Assembly (NCBI GenBank): GCA_021323395.1
Contig: JAJONL010000010.1
Location: forward strand, 1-41,993
Source: Nitrospira sp.
GTDB taxonomy: Bacteria > Nitrospirota > Nitrospiria > Nitrospirales > Nitrospiraceae
Reading direction: 5' to 3'
Length of the DNA: 41,993 nt
Both the position numbers and the translations under genes were made by a program. Of this stretch, positions 1 to 9,439 are shown in pieces (the stretch's first letter is position 1; every line of letters begins with the position of its first letter). Below the pieces are notes generated by a model that saw only the letters and a program-made list of their open reading frames with translations, ran no database searches and had not been told where the DNA came from.

Positions 1-434
1 AGAGACTTGCTCTCAGGGTCACTTAAATATAGTGTGCGTATTTTTGCTGGAGATTCTTTTGGCACCAACTCCAGTTGCTGAACAAGCTCATCTATGTTCG
101 GATTGCCCGCTTTACTGAGCGTGTCTTGGATCTCTTTAAATAGTTTCCTCGCCTGATCATTGACTTTGAGGTCTGTCTGCTCTGTGAACGATACAGTCTC
201 GAACCCGGATAGCAAGAAGGCTTCAATCCCCTTATATGTTTGAGGGTTTGGTTCGCGTGGGATCCCTAAGGTCTCGCTGGCATAACGTGTAATATTATGA
301 GCCTGGATAATTGATTGGCTGGCACAAAAGAGACCAACGATTGCCAACAGGGGCGATAGATAATTCCCATACGCAACGAGAATATTTATCATCCGAGGTC
401 TAAGTAGCGCCCATGCCCACCAAAATAGCCTCAT
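1..434 (-). CDS. Partial membrane-anchored protein, runs off the left edge
   Basis: This minus-strand frame stays open from an ATG at 434 to the window edge, giving at least 144 residues. The first 14 residues are rich in Trp, Leu and Arg (MRLFWWAWALLRPR). A hydrophobic segment follows at about residues 19-38, and then a soluble, charged part. A GAGGGG motif lies 6 nt before the ATG and supports this start. The gene overlaps the end of the patatin remnant by 35 bases, so it could be translationally coupled to it or could once have been the downstream part of the same locus. I do not recognise the family. The missing C-terminus prevents a functional call. Confidence 0.55.
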   Translation of the reverse strand, partial: MRLFWWAWALLRPRMINILVAYGNYLSPLLAIVGLFCASQSIIQAHNITRYASETLGIPREPNPQTYKGIEAFLLSGFETVSFTEQTDLKVNDQARKLFKEIQDTLSKAGNPNIDELVQQLELVPKESPAKIRTLYLSDPESKS

Positions 435-762
435 TGCATCCCCTCGCGTTGAGCTTCTCTCGCCCTATCGCGGTGACCGGCCAGGTTTTTATATCACCTA
501 CCATGTTAGCAATCAGCTCGCAACCTGGATTGTTTCGGAGGCAGGTTGCGCAGAGAAGAATGGATGTGGCCATGATTATTTTTCGCCCCAGAGTTTGGCC
601 TCTGATATCTTCTTGCGCGAATGCAATCAATTCTTTTGTGGAGCTTAGGAAGGACGCTTCATCGCCTGTGTAGCGTGGCCAGTTTCGGCAAAGGTGGGTT
701 GCAAGTATGCTTCCCCCTGACACCGAAGAAATAAGTACTTGTTGGCTCCTAAGCGACGGCAA
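400..762 (-). pseudogene. Patatin-like lipase remnant lacking its N-terminus
   Basis: The frame begins with SSVSGGS, which matches the nucleophile elbow G/S-x-S-G-G of patatin-type phospholipases; Ser15 or its neighbour would be the catalytic serine. A patatin domain needs a preceding DGGG oxyanion segment and a following DGG/A motif with the catalytic Asp. Neither is present. Homology-like sequence begins only at about base 740, where a different gene ends, and the frame stops about 100 residues later. I read this as the 3' piece of a lipase gene left by a deletion. Expression as a functional enzyme is unlikely. Apart from the serine motif the assignment is weak. Confidence 0.5.
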
Positions 763-1079
763 TGTGTAAAGTAGTAACGTTCGACCTGGGGCGCAGTCCG
801 TGAAAGCTTAAATACTCGATAACGCTCAGCCGAGTTAATATCCGGCACCTTAGTTGGAATGTCCCAGAAATTGCTTCCTTGCGGGCCCTCGAGCACGACA
901 CCCCACTTAAAGATCCTGTTCCGATCGGCAAGATCGAAGGAGATTGATGCAGTGAAGGTGGGGAATCCGTCTTCTCCGACTACTTCCTGCAGGGGAGTTT
1001 CGGTCCGGTTATCAGAGTGATGCCCACTGACGTCCCAACTGCCGCATAAGCGAGCATTCCGAAACATTCGGCGCTTCAA
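645..1079 (-). pseudogene. 5' remnant of a glucan-branching / GH13-type gene
   Basis: Residues 1-114 resemble, from memory of the family, the N-terminal beta-sandwich of long 1,4-alpha-glucan-branching-type proteins. The recognisable stretches are RNARLCGSWD at 7-16, ETPLQEVVGEDG at 27-38, KWGVVLEGPQGSNFW at 58-72 and CRRLGANK at 107-114. Such proteins continue for hundreds of residues into a catalytic barrel. Here the similarity stops at about base 738 and the frame runs on through the DNA of the patatin remnant in a different register for about 30 residues of nonsense. No catalytic residues are present. It is a truncated gene whose original start is probably preserved. Confidence 0.5.
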
Positions 1080-1277
1080 GCCTGTGAGGAACCAAATTCA
1101 ACGTCGTGTTTGGCAACGGAGTCTCCTTCATTGGTTGCAGATAAGGCCGCGCATAATGACAAACCGTTTGCAGATGAGGTGTCGGGATCACAGACATTCT
1201 TTCAATGAAAATTTAAGGTCTTTCTACCCAGGAAGGTCGCGAATTTTGTGCACCTATGGCTAAGCGACATTTAGCCA

Positions 1278-3806
1278 TCACGGGCCAACGGCTTTTGGTG
1301 ACGCCTCTGGAGCGGTACGCGAGGCGGGGAGCAATCGCTCCACACTGACCTGCGCAGACCCAATGTTATTCGAGTAAAAGAACTCTCTCCATGGTGGGAC
1401 CAGCACCGCATCATTGACATACAGGAACAGTTCGCCATCCGACCGCGCGATGATCTCCGTCTCGAACGTCTCATCGGCCGCACCGTTATTGGGAGGGGGC
1501 GCATCAGGACAGGCTTTCTCCCACCACTTCAACGGCCGACTAAGTGGCCTGCAATAGAAGGCCACTGATGGCTTACCATCCAATGGGTATTCATCGGTGC
1601 CTGTGTCACCAATCCGGGCGATGGGCTTGAACCACGGCTGGGTCAGATACCGGCGTAGCGGCGTCCCAAGGCTCATAGGGAGTGAGACATTGCCGGGATG
1701 CACACCATTCGGACCTGCCGGAATGCCGTTGTCGGCCCAGCCTCCTGCAGCTGGGATGACCATACGCAGTCGATAGGTACTGCCTTTCGCGAGCAAAAGG
1801 CCGGTCGAAGAGCAGAGATCACTTGTGCTGAAGGGCCCCGCTTGTTCACTCGTCAGCACAGGCCGAGGATGCTCGCCTCTACTACGGCATATGCCTCCTG
1901 TCGAATTAGCGACTTCAAAGACGACTTTGTTGATGAGGGCCCCCACGAGATAGTTTGCCCCGACTAGAAATACACCCGGCAATATGACCTGACTTAGACA
2001 CTGAAACGCTCTCTGATATGTGGGGCGGGTGCGCAGCCACTCAATACAGCGGTTGAGCCTTCCCAAAGGCTCAGGCGGCAAGAACAGTGTCGCGGCGCGA
2101 GGCCGGGTGGCGGGGAGGCTGTACCATAAGGGACGCATCGCATCCCGGATGCGACTCTCTAAGCGGCCGCCGCGCCAGAGCCCTAGTCCTATCAGGGTGG
2201 CGACGGCCAGGAATTTGCCGGGGTGAGACGCAAAGGTGTCAGTCCACGTCGCAGTGAATCCTGGCAGGAACCCAGCAACAGCAGCAATCGCGTCGGACAG
2301 GAAGCACCAATTGGACGTGCACGCACCCTTCGGCAAGGGCGTCCAGATAAGCGGCGTCAGCGCTAGGAATAAGGAGAGAAAGAGAGTGAGAAAATACACA
2401 ACCCGGCGGCGCCACACCCAGTTCCAGACATGTTCCTGTCGAGCGCCGAAGTGTTGGCTAACATCTGTCTCTAAATAGTCATCTCCTGACATAATGGAAC
2501 CATCGATGCGGACGACGGCGAAGTCCGTCGGCAAGACGATGGGGGCATAGCTATCCAGGCCGACCTGAATTCGCCGGAAAACGCTTTCATGAACTTTCGT
2601 CCGGGGGATTACGACGCCCGGTCTATGCGTCAACTTTTCAATCCGCCGAGGGTTATATCGGTAGTACCCGCCCAAGCCATGGCGGGAATTATGAATGGGA
2701 CCGTTTTCGTCGCTGAGCGCTCGGTAATCCTCCCAAATGTTGGGTTGAAAGCGTAGGCCCTTATCCACAGTTCCGGCTTTGTCCTTGTTTGCTTCCATCA
2801 TGATCCAGTCGAGGGAGACGTGGGCGAGCGTGTCGTCGGGATAGCCGCCTCCGACGTTGGCATGTACGCCCGCAAACCACACTTGACTGATGCGTTCCTG
2901 GTCGACATGAGTGGTGGTGCGATTTCCGAGCAGTTCATGCTCTTCATTCCACAGTCGGGGATGAAAGGTGTTCCGTTCGTCATCCAGTGACAGCGCGTGC
3001 CGGGCTCGATTCACTCGCCAGTGAAGATTCAAATCGCGCATGGTGATCGGGAAAATGACTCGATCAATCGCGCGGGTGAATTCATCCACCGGCAATCCGT
3101 AGGCATCCACGGTATCCCACACCCCAATGAACTCGATCTGGATGGGTTCCTGGGAGCTGGGACTTCCGATCTTCGGGACATCGCGATAGAGGCGTCGCCT
3201 GAGAAGACGGTCCTTGAGCTCTGTCCATTTGATGCGAAATTGGTGTACCCACCCGAGAAGTGTCAGCCTAGGGTCCCCTGCCCGAAAGGCGCGATAGGCC
3301 GAAGCCACATGGCGTGCCAGGTCGGCCTCATTACCGTTGTAGGGGACCAGCCCCTGGTCCATTACCAGCGCCACAAGGACACGAATGGTAAACGCCCCGC
3401 GGCTGAAACCGAATGCGTAGATTTTGTCGCCGGGTCGGTACGTCCGACAGAGGAAGGTATACAGATCCCGTACGTTGCGTGCGAGCCCAAGCCCCATCGC
3501 CCCACCCAATAGTGCGAGAGGCTTCCAGGAGGAGCTGCCGACGCCGTCGTCATAAAAGGCAAACTGCCGCGGTTCTTTTGGATCTTGAGGGTCAGCTAGA
3601 TCGACGGCCTGATAGACGCGCCAGACGTTTGTCCTGACGAGCTTGGCTGGGCTGTTCCCCGTCCCGTCTGAAAAGAGCACTAAATTTCTAGGCGCCGTGT
3701 CAGGCTGAGGAACTTCTGGTCTGTCTCTGCTCGCGTATTTCTTTAAAAGAATGGCAGCAGCCTCGCGTATCACCCTCATTGTGATCTGGGTTAGTAAGTG
3801 GCGCAT
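1278..3806 (-). CDS. DUF2235 alpha/beta-hydrolase with membrane segments (Tle1-like lipase)
   Basis: An 842-residue protein. The DUF2235 hydrolase domain covers about residues 38-450. It has the starting motif LVLFSDGTGNS (43-53) and the nucleophile elbow GFSRGA (133-138, Ser135). DUF2235 includes type VI secretion phospholipases of the Tle1 group and many uncharacterised lipases. Several hydrophobic stretches follow between about 470 and 650, then a C-terminal soluble domain of about 190 residues that I do not recognise. The membrane part suggests an inner-membrane enzyme and not a freely secreted effector. It is last in a minus-strand run with the cysteine-rich and 82-residue genes (gap of 57 bases). 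No VgrG, PAAR or obvious immunity gene is visible. Hydrolase family confident, substrate unknown. Confidence 0.88.
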   Translation of the reverse strand: MRHLLTQITMRVIREAAAILLKKYASRDRPEVPQPDTAPRNLVLFSDGTGNSPAKLVRTNVWRVYQAVDLADPQDPKEPRQFAFYDDGVGSSSWKPLALLGGAMGLGLARNVRDLYTFLCRTYRPGDKIYAFGFSRGAFTIRVLVALVMDQGLVPYNGNEADLARHVASAYRAFRAGDPRLTLLGWVHQFRIKWTELKDRLLRRRLYRDVPKIGSPSSQEPIQIEFIGVWDTVDAYGLPVDEFTRAIDRVIFPITMRDLNLHWRVNRARHALSLDDERNTFHPRLWNEEHELLGNRTTTHVDQERISQVWFAGVHANVGGGYPDDTLAHVSLDWIMMEANKDKAGTVDKGLRFQPNIWEDYRALSDENGPIHNSRHGLGGYYRYNPRRIEKLTHRPGVVIPRTKVHESVFRRIQVGLDSYAPIVLPTDFAVVRIDGSIMSGDDYLETDVSQHFGARQEHVWNWVWRRRVVYFLTLFLSLFLALTPLIWTPLPKGACTSNWCFLSDAIAAVAGFLPGFTATWTDTFASHPGKFLAVATLIGLGLWRGGRLESRIRDAMRPLWYSLPATRPRAATLFLPPEPLGRLNRCIEWLRTRPTYQRAFQCLSQVILPGVFLVGANYLVGALINKVVFEVANSTGGICRSRGEHPRPVLTSEQAGPFSTSDLCSSTGLLLAKGSTYRLRMVIPAAGGWADNGIPAGPNGVHPGNVSLPMSLGTPLRRYLTQPWFKPIARIGDTGTDEYPLDGKPSVAFYCRPLSRPLKWWEKACPDAPPPNNGAADETFETEIIARSDGELFLYVNDAVLVPPWREFFYSNNIGSAQVSVERLLPASRTAPEASPKAVGP

Positions 3807-3863
3807 AGATGGACATCCCTGTAACTGCAGCGGACGGTTTGAGGAGATAGGTGCCTTGCATCG

Positions 3864-4334
3864 TCAAGAGAAGGAGGTGGACCCGGTGTGGCTGGGCGTT
3901 AAACCCCTTGGGGGCGTGGCGGCGTGGTTCAGGGCGTCTGCACGCTTGGGAATCATGGTAATCACCTGTGGGCAGCGACGGCATGCGGGTGCGCCTTCCT
4001 CGGCGTACCATCGACATCCATGTCGAATTTGGCAGGGAGGCAGCACATCCACCACCTCCGGTAAGTACTGAACAATGCGATTGGCAAGCGAGCAACGTCC
4101 TTCCTCGAAATGGGCACACCGACTCGGTTCGCATTGTGCGGCGAACCTGAATACCTGTGTCGGGTGAAGCTCCTTCAATTGGTTGGTCAGACTAGGATCG
4201 ATTTCGGCCCCTGGCCCCAGATACGCAATCTCCGGTGCCTCAGGAGTTCCGCCGACTACTCCCATGACCCGAGCCTCATTCATATCGGGTTGGGCGCTGG
4301 GACAGAGCAGATCATTCCGCAATGGGGACATCAT
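3864..4334 (-). CDS. Seven-cysteine conserved protein of unknown function
   Basis: A 156-residue protein with all metal-binding-type cysteines in the middle: C68, C73, C81, C101, C107, C118 and C121 (C11 lies apart). The spacing C-x4-C-x7-C followed by C-x5-C-x10-C-x2-C, with the segment LPPCQIRHGCRWY, suggests a bound Fe-S cluster or zinc, possibly sensitive to redox state. I recall similar cysteine blocks in uncharacterised cyanobacterial and Nitrospira proteins, with no established role. There is no signal peptide, so it should be cytoplasmic. It starts 6 bases after the 82-residue gene and precedes the DUF2235 hydrolase, so co-transcription is likely. The last 30 residues look disordered. 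Function unknown. Confidence 0.75.
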   Translation of the reverse strand: MMSPLRNDLLCPSAQPDMNEARVMGVVGGTPEAPEIAYLGPGAEIDPSLTNQLKELHPTQVFRFAAQCEPSRCAHFEEGRCSLANRIVQYLPEVVDVLPPCQIRHGCRWYAEEGAPACRRCPQVITMIPKRADALNHAATPPRGLTPSHTGSTSFS

Positions 4335-4340
4335 GATGGT

Positions 4341-4589
4341 TCATCCTGTAATGAGTTTGGGTGTTCGGTTTCGCTCAATGAAGCCTACAAGGATGTCTCC
4401 TCTAATTTTTGTGACGACTGGATCGACGGTCAGTCCTGAAACTTTCACGCTACGCGTGACATCTTCTGCAAACTTGTAGGCAAGATTCATGTCGTTTGCG
4501 TCCCTTAGACGTCGTCCAATAATCTCCCAACGATCGAGGAACGTTTCCTTGTCGACAGCGAGATCTGGCAATCGCTGACGCAGAGACAA
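4341..4589 (-). CDS. Small conserved-looking protein, first gene of the DUF2235 operon
   Basis: An 82-residue cytoplasmic protein, acidic and helical in look, with the C-terminal segment GFIERNRTPKLITG. I do not recognise it. The only usable in-frame start is a TTG at 4589 without a good ribosome site. A strong GGAGGAATT followed by ATG lies just upstream (ATG at 4611), but that ATG is in another frame and leads to a stop after about 50 codons. Either translation begins at TTG, or a one-base shift near 4590 separates the true start from the body. It lies 6 bases ahead of the cysteine-rich gene, so it probably belongs to the same unit and could be its partner or a regulator. Confidence 0.6.
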   Translation of the reverse strand: MSLRQRLPDLAVDKETFLDRWEIIGRRLRDANDMNLAYKFAEDVTRSVKVSGLTVDPVVTKIRGDILVGFIERNRTPKLITG

Positions 4590-4611
4590 CCGCGGCTCTT
4601 TTCGGTGGCAT

Positions 4612-6337
4612 AATTCCTCCCTGTGATCGTTGAGTTCTTAAGTAGTGGAGTCCAGCATCCGTGTGCAGTTTTTGTCGCTACTTAAGGAAGCAACATACGT
4701 GCCTGGCAAACGTGGCTTGTCTTCTTGATAAGTCGGGCCGCTGAACAACGCACCGCTGTATCTGAATAGATCCACGCTGAATCGGATTCGATACACCCTC
4801 ATGCTTATAGAACGAGGCATTCGTTGAGTCTTCGCCCGATTCTAGCAAAATGTTCGCACCCTACGTTTATCCGACGGTCCGTCTTTCTAAGGGCCAGTCA
4901 ATAGGTTAAAACCAATACCAATGTCGATTCCAGGCCGTGCGGGAATGAAAGATTTCCTTTCTATTGCTCCTGATCTTGCTCAACTATGTGTATTGGTAAG
5001 CAATGTCGAGCCAAGCTTGCGGATAGGTGACTAGATCTAACAGCGCCAAACAAATGGTTTAGTCTGTTTGTATGTAGATACTGACGTCCTCCCATGAAAC
5101 TGGCCCAGCGAAAACTTGAAACTGTGTACCCTGACAGCCCTCCAGGGAAGGAGCGGATCATGAATAAAAGTTAGTTTTCAGATGCACAGATCGTCCGGAG
5201 GTGCGGCAGGTGGAGGCGGGGGTGCCGGATACCCAAAGTATCGCGCGCGCTGTGGATCAGCGAAGAGAGCAATATGGCGAGATGGCGATCATGCAGATCG
5301 TGCGGCTGGGGCAGTTGGAGAGGGTAAACCGAGGCTCAAGCAGAATTCTGAGACAGCCGTAGCGCCACTTCAACTCCGCATTCTCCCGAATCTGTGCCGG
5401 CAATGCATACCGTCGGGATGTCCGATGCTAGACAGCAGCGTATCGAGATCGGAGGAAAGTATAAGCGCTCTCCTCGCTTACTGAATCGAAAGCGAACCGC
5501 GCCCACTGAGCGGCAACTCGCTTCGCCTGGCGCGCTACGAGTTTTTCGATGAACGCCCTCTGTGCTGCGCAGAGGATCACCGATACAGTGAAGAATCATT
5601 TCAGGATACAGCTGATTTTCATTGAGGCCATGGGGTCGCTGCCGAATCAAGCCTGTTAGCAAGGCGGAGGCTGCATCGATACTCGATCATGAAATCCCAC
5701 GGCCAAATGATTAACCAGCGTTAGAGGGTGAGGTCAGTTTGTCTGAGCTGCGCCTCAGGGGAACTCGAATGGTAGGACAAAATAAAGCGAGTTGTGGGTG
5801 CCCTCCACCACTTTGATTGATAACGTTCACTGCAGTTCCTAGATGTCGAATGTCCCTGGGCCATGAACCGGTCACCGCATTTCCCGCCTTCTTGTTTTTC
5901 CACCCTACGTAATGGCTTCACAGGTAAGGTGCCCAGTCGGAAATTTCTTGTTGCGTCGGTGCCCCTCATTCGGCCAACTCAGACCGCTTCGCGCGGATCA
6001 TCCGCATCCGACAAGAAGAATTAAGTTTTGACGATAGATCGCTATTCGTCGAGGCACTGGCATCTTATACGAGGTAACGAAGGGCTTTCAGGTGTTCGAA
6101 GAGACCACTCAACGCCCATTGGATCACCGCAATGACGGATTTTTCCGTATGTATGATGGAAGTTCTTTTTGGGTTTGACGCGACAACCGAAGAGGCAATC
6201 CGTAATTAAGGTGGACGCTGTTTCCGCTTGTCCTTCGCTCGACAATAAAACTTATGCGCACAAAGCAGGGATAAGCGGGGAAGCGAATGACGACATTCCC
6301 CACTTACCCCACTTAGCCCATTCCGTTATCGAAATAG
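4612..6337. other. Gene-poor stretch of 1.7 kb
   Basis: I find no frame here with convincing protein character, except possibly the short one at 5222-5362 listed separately. Frames on both strands are short, rich in Ser, Arg and Cys, and lack ribosome sites. The base composition looks more AT-rich and mixed than the core genes to the right. No tRNA, transposase motif or long inverted repeat was recognised. It is best read as decayed accessory DNA plus the upstream region of the DUF2235 operon. Confidence 0.6.
5222..5362 (+). CDS. Possible 46-residue gene or gene remnant
   Basis: A GTG at 5222, preceded directly by a GGAGGCGGGG run, opens a frame with natural-looking composition (for example AVDQRREQYGEMAIMQIVRLG) that ends at 5362. 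The in-frame sequence is also open for about 15 codons upstream without a better start. It looks like the tail of a helical protein, not random DNA. I cannot name a family, and it could be a remnant of a larger deleted gene. Confidence 0.22.
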   Translation: MPDTQSIARAVDQRREQYGEMAIMQIVRLGQLERVNRGSSRILRQP

Positions 6338-7312
6338 TTACACGCCGGCGTGGGCCGGTCTCAGACTTGGTCGTCCTTCAATTTCCATCCTGAGTTCCTG
6401 GCAAATGCCCAATGCACCGCCACCGAGGGTGGCACCCAGAGAGAGCATCGCCAACACAAACATCCACCAGGCGACAGACGCAAGGTTCTTAATAGTCGTA
6501 TTGGCCACGTCCACTGACTGCTCTTTCACTTCCTGGGCTTTTCCCTTCAATGGTTCGATCATACCAATGGAGGATTGCACCACCTCCTGCGCCTGCGTCT
6601 TGGACATCCCGAACTTATTCACCATGACATTGATCGCGGCTTCCTTATCCAGCGCGGTCAGCTTCTCTTTCAGTTCAGCGAGTCCTGAGTCGGTCACCTG
6701 ACTGATGGACTGGCCGCCTTGCGCCTTATCCGTGACCTTTCCCGCATCTTTTTTCATTTCGCCGGGCTGTAACTCTGGTTTCTGAGTCGCTTGCAAAATG
6801 GATTCGATCTGTTTTTTCAATCCCTCTCCAGAGACGTTGGTGTTCGGGGTTGTTTTATCCACCACCTTCGAGACGGTGGTGCTGATCCCTTGCCCGGCCG
6901 CTTGACCGATCGATTGAAGGCCCGACCCAAATGCGCTGAATAACCCGCCGATCATCGTGGCCATGGCAGTCGTCGTCAGCCAGGTAAAGACCAGCCACGT
7001 CACACCCCATACGACCGCCGCGTGGTACATTCCGTCCGAACGCAGAGACGCCCCGGAGAGGCGGGAGGTCACATAGCCTCCAGTGAAAGCCGAGATCAAC
7101 ATCGACAGCCCCGTCCAGATCCCGGTACCGAGAGGAATTCCCTGCGTCGGTTGAGATTCATGCAAGTTTATTGACCAGGCGCCGATGGCCAGTCCCAACA
7201 GGGTCAGGACCATTTGTACCGAGACGCCGACGACGAATCCGGCAAACACGGCGCTCCACCGAATGCGCGACTCGCCGACGTTCCATTCACCTACCGTCCG
7301 TGTGATTTCCAT
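6338..7312 (-). CDS. Membrane protein with a central coiled, charged domain
   Basis: A 324-residue protein starting at the ATG at 7312, chosen over the ATG at 7333 because AAGGAGC lies 9 nt before it. Three hydrophobic segments (about residues 19-43, 61-84 and 93-125) carry Gly-rich small-residue patterns like those of the YrzE/TIGR04086 or PhnA-like annotated membrane proteins. They are followed by a long polar region (about 145-265) with heptad-like Ala/Lys/Gln composition and one final hydrophobic segment (about 275-305). The polar domain therefore sits between membrane segments. No catalytic motif is visible. The gene stands alone between two gene-poor regions. Function unknown; an envelope or stress role is only a guess. 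Confidence 0.85.
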   Translation of the reverse strand: MEITRTVGEWNVGESRIRWSAVFAGFVVGVSVQMVLTLLGLAIGAWSINLHESQPTQGIPLGTGIWTGLSMLISAFTGGYVTSRLSGASLRSDGMYHAAVVWGVTWLVFTWLTTTAMATMIGGLFSAFGSGLQSIGQAAGQGISTTVSKVVDKTTPNTNVSGEGLKKQIESILQATQKPELQPGEMKKDAGKVTDKAQGGQSISQVTDSGLAELKEKLTALDKEAAINVMVNKFGMSKTQAQEVVQSSIGMIEPLKGKAQEVKEQSVDVANTTIKNLASVAWWMFVLAMLSLGATLGGGALGICQELRMEIEGRPSLRPAHAGV

Positions 7313-8578
7313 ATTTAATTGCTCCTTGCGCATTAGATTTTGACCAATCTTATTTTCAGGGTGGAAGAACGAGCGACTTTGTGACGATCTACCAAATGAT
7401 CAGTCAACTGTGCCTTTATCCGTATATTTTCTTAACATAACGAGGGGCCATGCGTTATTGAACTGGGCAAACCCCGAGTTGTGCCCAGCAAAGTATGGCT
7501 GCGAGGTCCAAACTTTGATGAGTCGACTCAATTCATTCGGCAGCTGCTCACAGTCCATTTCAGCATTCAGCGCGGGAAGGCCTGATCGAATTGGAAATGT
7601 TACGCAACAGCACATTTAAGAATTGCTCACTGTGAGGCTCCTTTCGAATTCCGAGGATTTACGATGTCACTATACAAGTTCGGACGATCGGTCCCGTTGC
7701 GAGGATGTGTATTATTCGCCTCAAAAAATCCATTCGTCATCAATGACAGAGGACTTTGGTCCTAGTTTGGAGAAGGTTCCGATAATGCCGATATGACCAA
7801 GCTTCGGATAAGTACGACATCGAGGCCTCTGGACTCGAGGATTCAGGACCTGCTTGATGAGAGCAGGGTTCGTGAGGGCGAACGGCTTGCCTCTTCAATA
7901 CCATCAGGGTGATTGAGAGGTTCTAGTTCGTGGAGTGGTAGACGACATGACGATGATCCATCGAGAGGGAATTCGTTTTGGAATCGAACGGAAGGTTGGA
8001 AGGGCACTGGGGAGGCAATGGATTGAAGGTTCGGTATTTTCTGAAAATGAAATTCCAAGGTTGTTTGAGCGATTCTGGAAGGATCCCAAATCGCTCAAGA
8101 CGGTACGCAGTCAGATTAGGGCCTCGGCCGTACATGAGTGAAGGGCGGCGTCGATGCATGCAAGGGGAAGATCCGCAGCCAGAGAGGAGAAAGCAGGAAC
8201 GGAACTTTATTTAGTAATTCCCGAGCAACGGCATCCCGAGTCGATGACATAAATTCATTGAGAACCTTTGCTTGAAAGAGAACAGGTTTAATCGTCTTCG
8301 GACATCTGCCGAACTGTCTTTGCTTACGAGAAGAAAGCAAAAGTCACGAAGATTCCCATGTGCTCAGTCGCACGCCTCTTCGCTTCTCCTCTGTCGATGT
8401 CCTCGGTACCGGTCCGCCATAGACCTTATTTGTCGCTCTTCCAATCTCCTGTGGAACTGCGCATACAAGCAAGGCGAGCATGTTACCGTCTGTGATTAGA
8501 CAGCGCTCGGTACCATAACGATTGTCGCGGCAGTAATAGTTACTCGCCGCCTGTTGGCTCCCGGTCGAAATTGCGTGA
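7313..8578. other. Gene-poor stretch of about 1.3 kb
   Basis: No convincing gene, RNA or repeat was recognised. The longest candidate is a plus-strand frame at 7935-8141 with a GTG start, reading like a short charged protein, but it has no ribosome site and no recognisable family. The part next to 7312 should contain the promoter of the membrane protein gene; on the minus strand TTGACT occurs about 100 bases upstream of its start, with no good -10. Confidence 0.55.
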
Positions 8579-8965
8579 CTATCGCATGTCACTCAAATTT
8601 CTTTCAGGTTTGGGCAATTCGACGGACTGTGGTGTCTCACTCAACTTGATCACGGCCTCCGCGTCCCCGTTGGACATCAATTGTGCCGCAATACTGTCAC
8701 CGACCTTCACCCGCGAGTCGATTTTCGTGTCGGACTTCACCCGTATGTGCGTCTGCTGCCCATTGGGAAACTGTATCCAGTAGGATTCTTCAATCTTGAC
8801 AACTTCGCCCGTCACATTGCGACAGGGTGTAGCGGTGGTGCACTTATCCGAGGGTGGAAACGTGGCTTGTGGAGGAGGAGTCGTCGTTTGCTCCTGACCG
8901 AGAGCGACTGCTGAAATGCAAAACAGGCCGCCTAACATCAATCCTAAACAGATTTCCTTTTTCAT
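8579..8965 (-). CDS. Small exported protein with a beta-barrel-like C-terminal domain
   Basis: A 128-residue protein. Translation should start at the ATG at 8965, which follows GGAGGGAATT directly; the frame is open for 28 more codons upstream, but without a ribosome site. The N-terminus MKKEICLGLMLGGLFCISAVALGQ is split here as a short basic start, a hydrophobic core and a cleavage site near ALG-Q, a classical Sec signal peptide. After a Pro/Thr-rich linker with two cysteines (about 44 and 50), residues 53-110 alternate as short beta strands, resembling DUF5666-like or OB/SH3-like small periplasmic domains. It stands alone. Role unknown. Confidence 0.82.
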   Translation of the reverse strand: MKKEICLGLMLGGLFCISAVALGQEQTTTPPPQATFPPSDKCTTATPCRNVTGEVVKIEESYWIQFPNGQQTHIRVKSDTKIDSRVKVGDSIAAQLMSNGDAEAVIKLSETPQSVELPKPERNLSDMR

Positions 8966-9439
8966 AATTCCCTCCAGTGTTTTTAATGTGGCTCGTCCCC
9001 ACCGTGGGTAAGAATTGGAGAGACACGAGTTTGCTTCCCTCCTTTTCATTCCGTTTCAGTTGGACACAGACTTTCAACGGGCCGCAATTGATAAACACAA
9101 TTCAACACGATTTGTCATCGGTGCGATACTAGGGATACCACTCATGGAGATCTCACGTCTCTTGGTCACTACCCCCTTTAAACACTCACGAGACGGGGAG
9201 GCTCATTGCTCCAATCCTCGACAGCCTCTTTGAGGACCGAGGCGCAGAGGTCCGGCATGATTTCCGATGAATGCTGTCGTCTCGTTCAAGAAGGTATTCC
9301 GACGTCTGAATGGCGGCTCATCCTACCATCCGCCATCTGTTTGAATATGGTGTTAGCGGCGAGCGCTCGTTGTGGAGGAGCCAGGAGATTCTGCTGGCGA
9401 AGTGCGATATGACGAGTCTGATCGATGCGCAGGCAGATG
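8966..9439. other. Intergenic stretch of about 470 bases
   Basis: It separates the small exported protein from the end of the phosphorelay operon. No gene with a ribosome site and protein-like composition is visible on either strand. The first 100 bases should carry the promoter of the gene at 8579-8965. I recognise no strong hairpin followed by a T run after the Hpt gene. Confidence 0.5.

Noticed and set aside
2997-3512. Plus-strand 171-codon frame inside the DUF2235 gene
   Set aside because: It is antisense to well-conserved hydrolase sequence, has no ribosome site and an unnatural composition.
1278-3806. Type VI secretion effector assignment for the DUF2235 protein
   Set aside because: No VgrG, PAAR, adaptor or immunity gene is nearby and the protein has internal membrane segments, so only the hydrolase family is claimed.
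7935-8141. Plus-strand 68-codon frame with a GTG start
   Set aside because: The composition is plausible, but there is no ribosome site and no recognised family; too weak to list as a gene.
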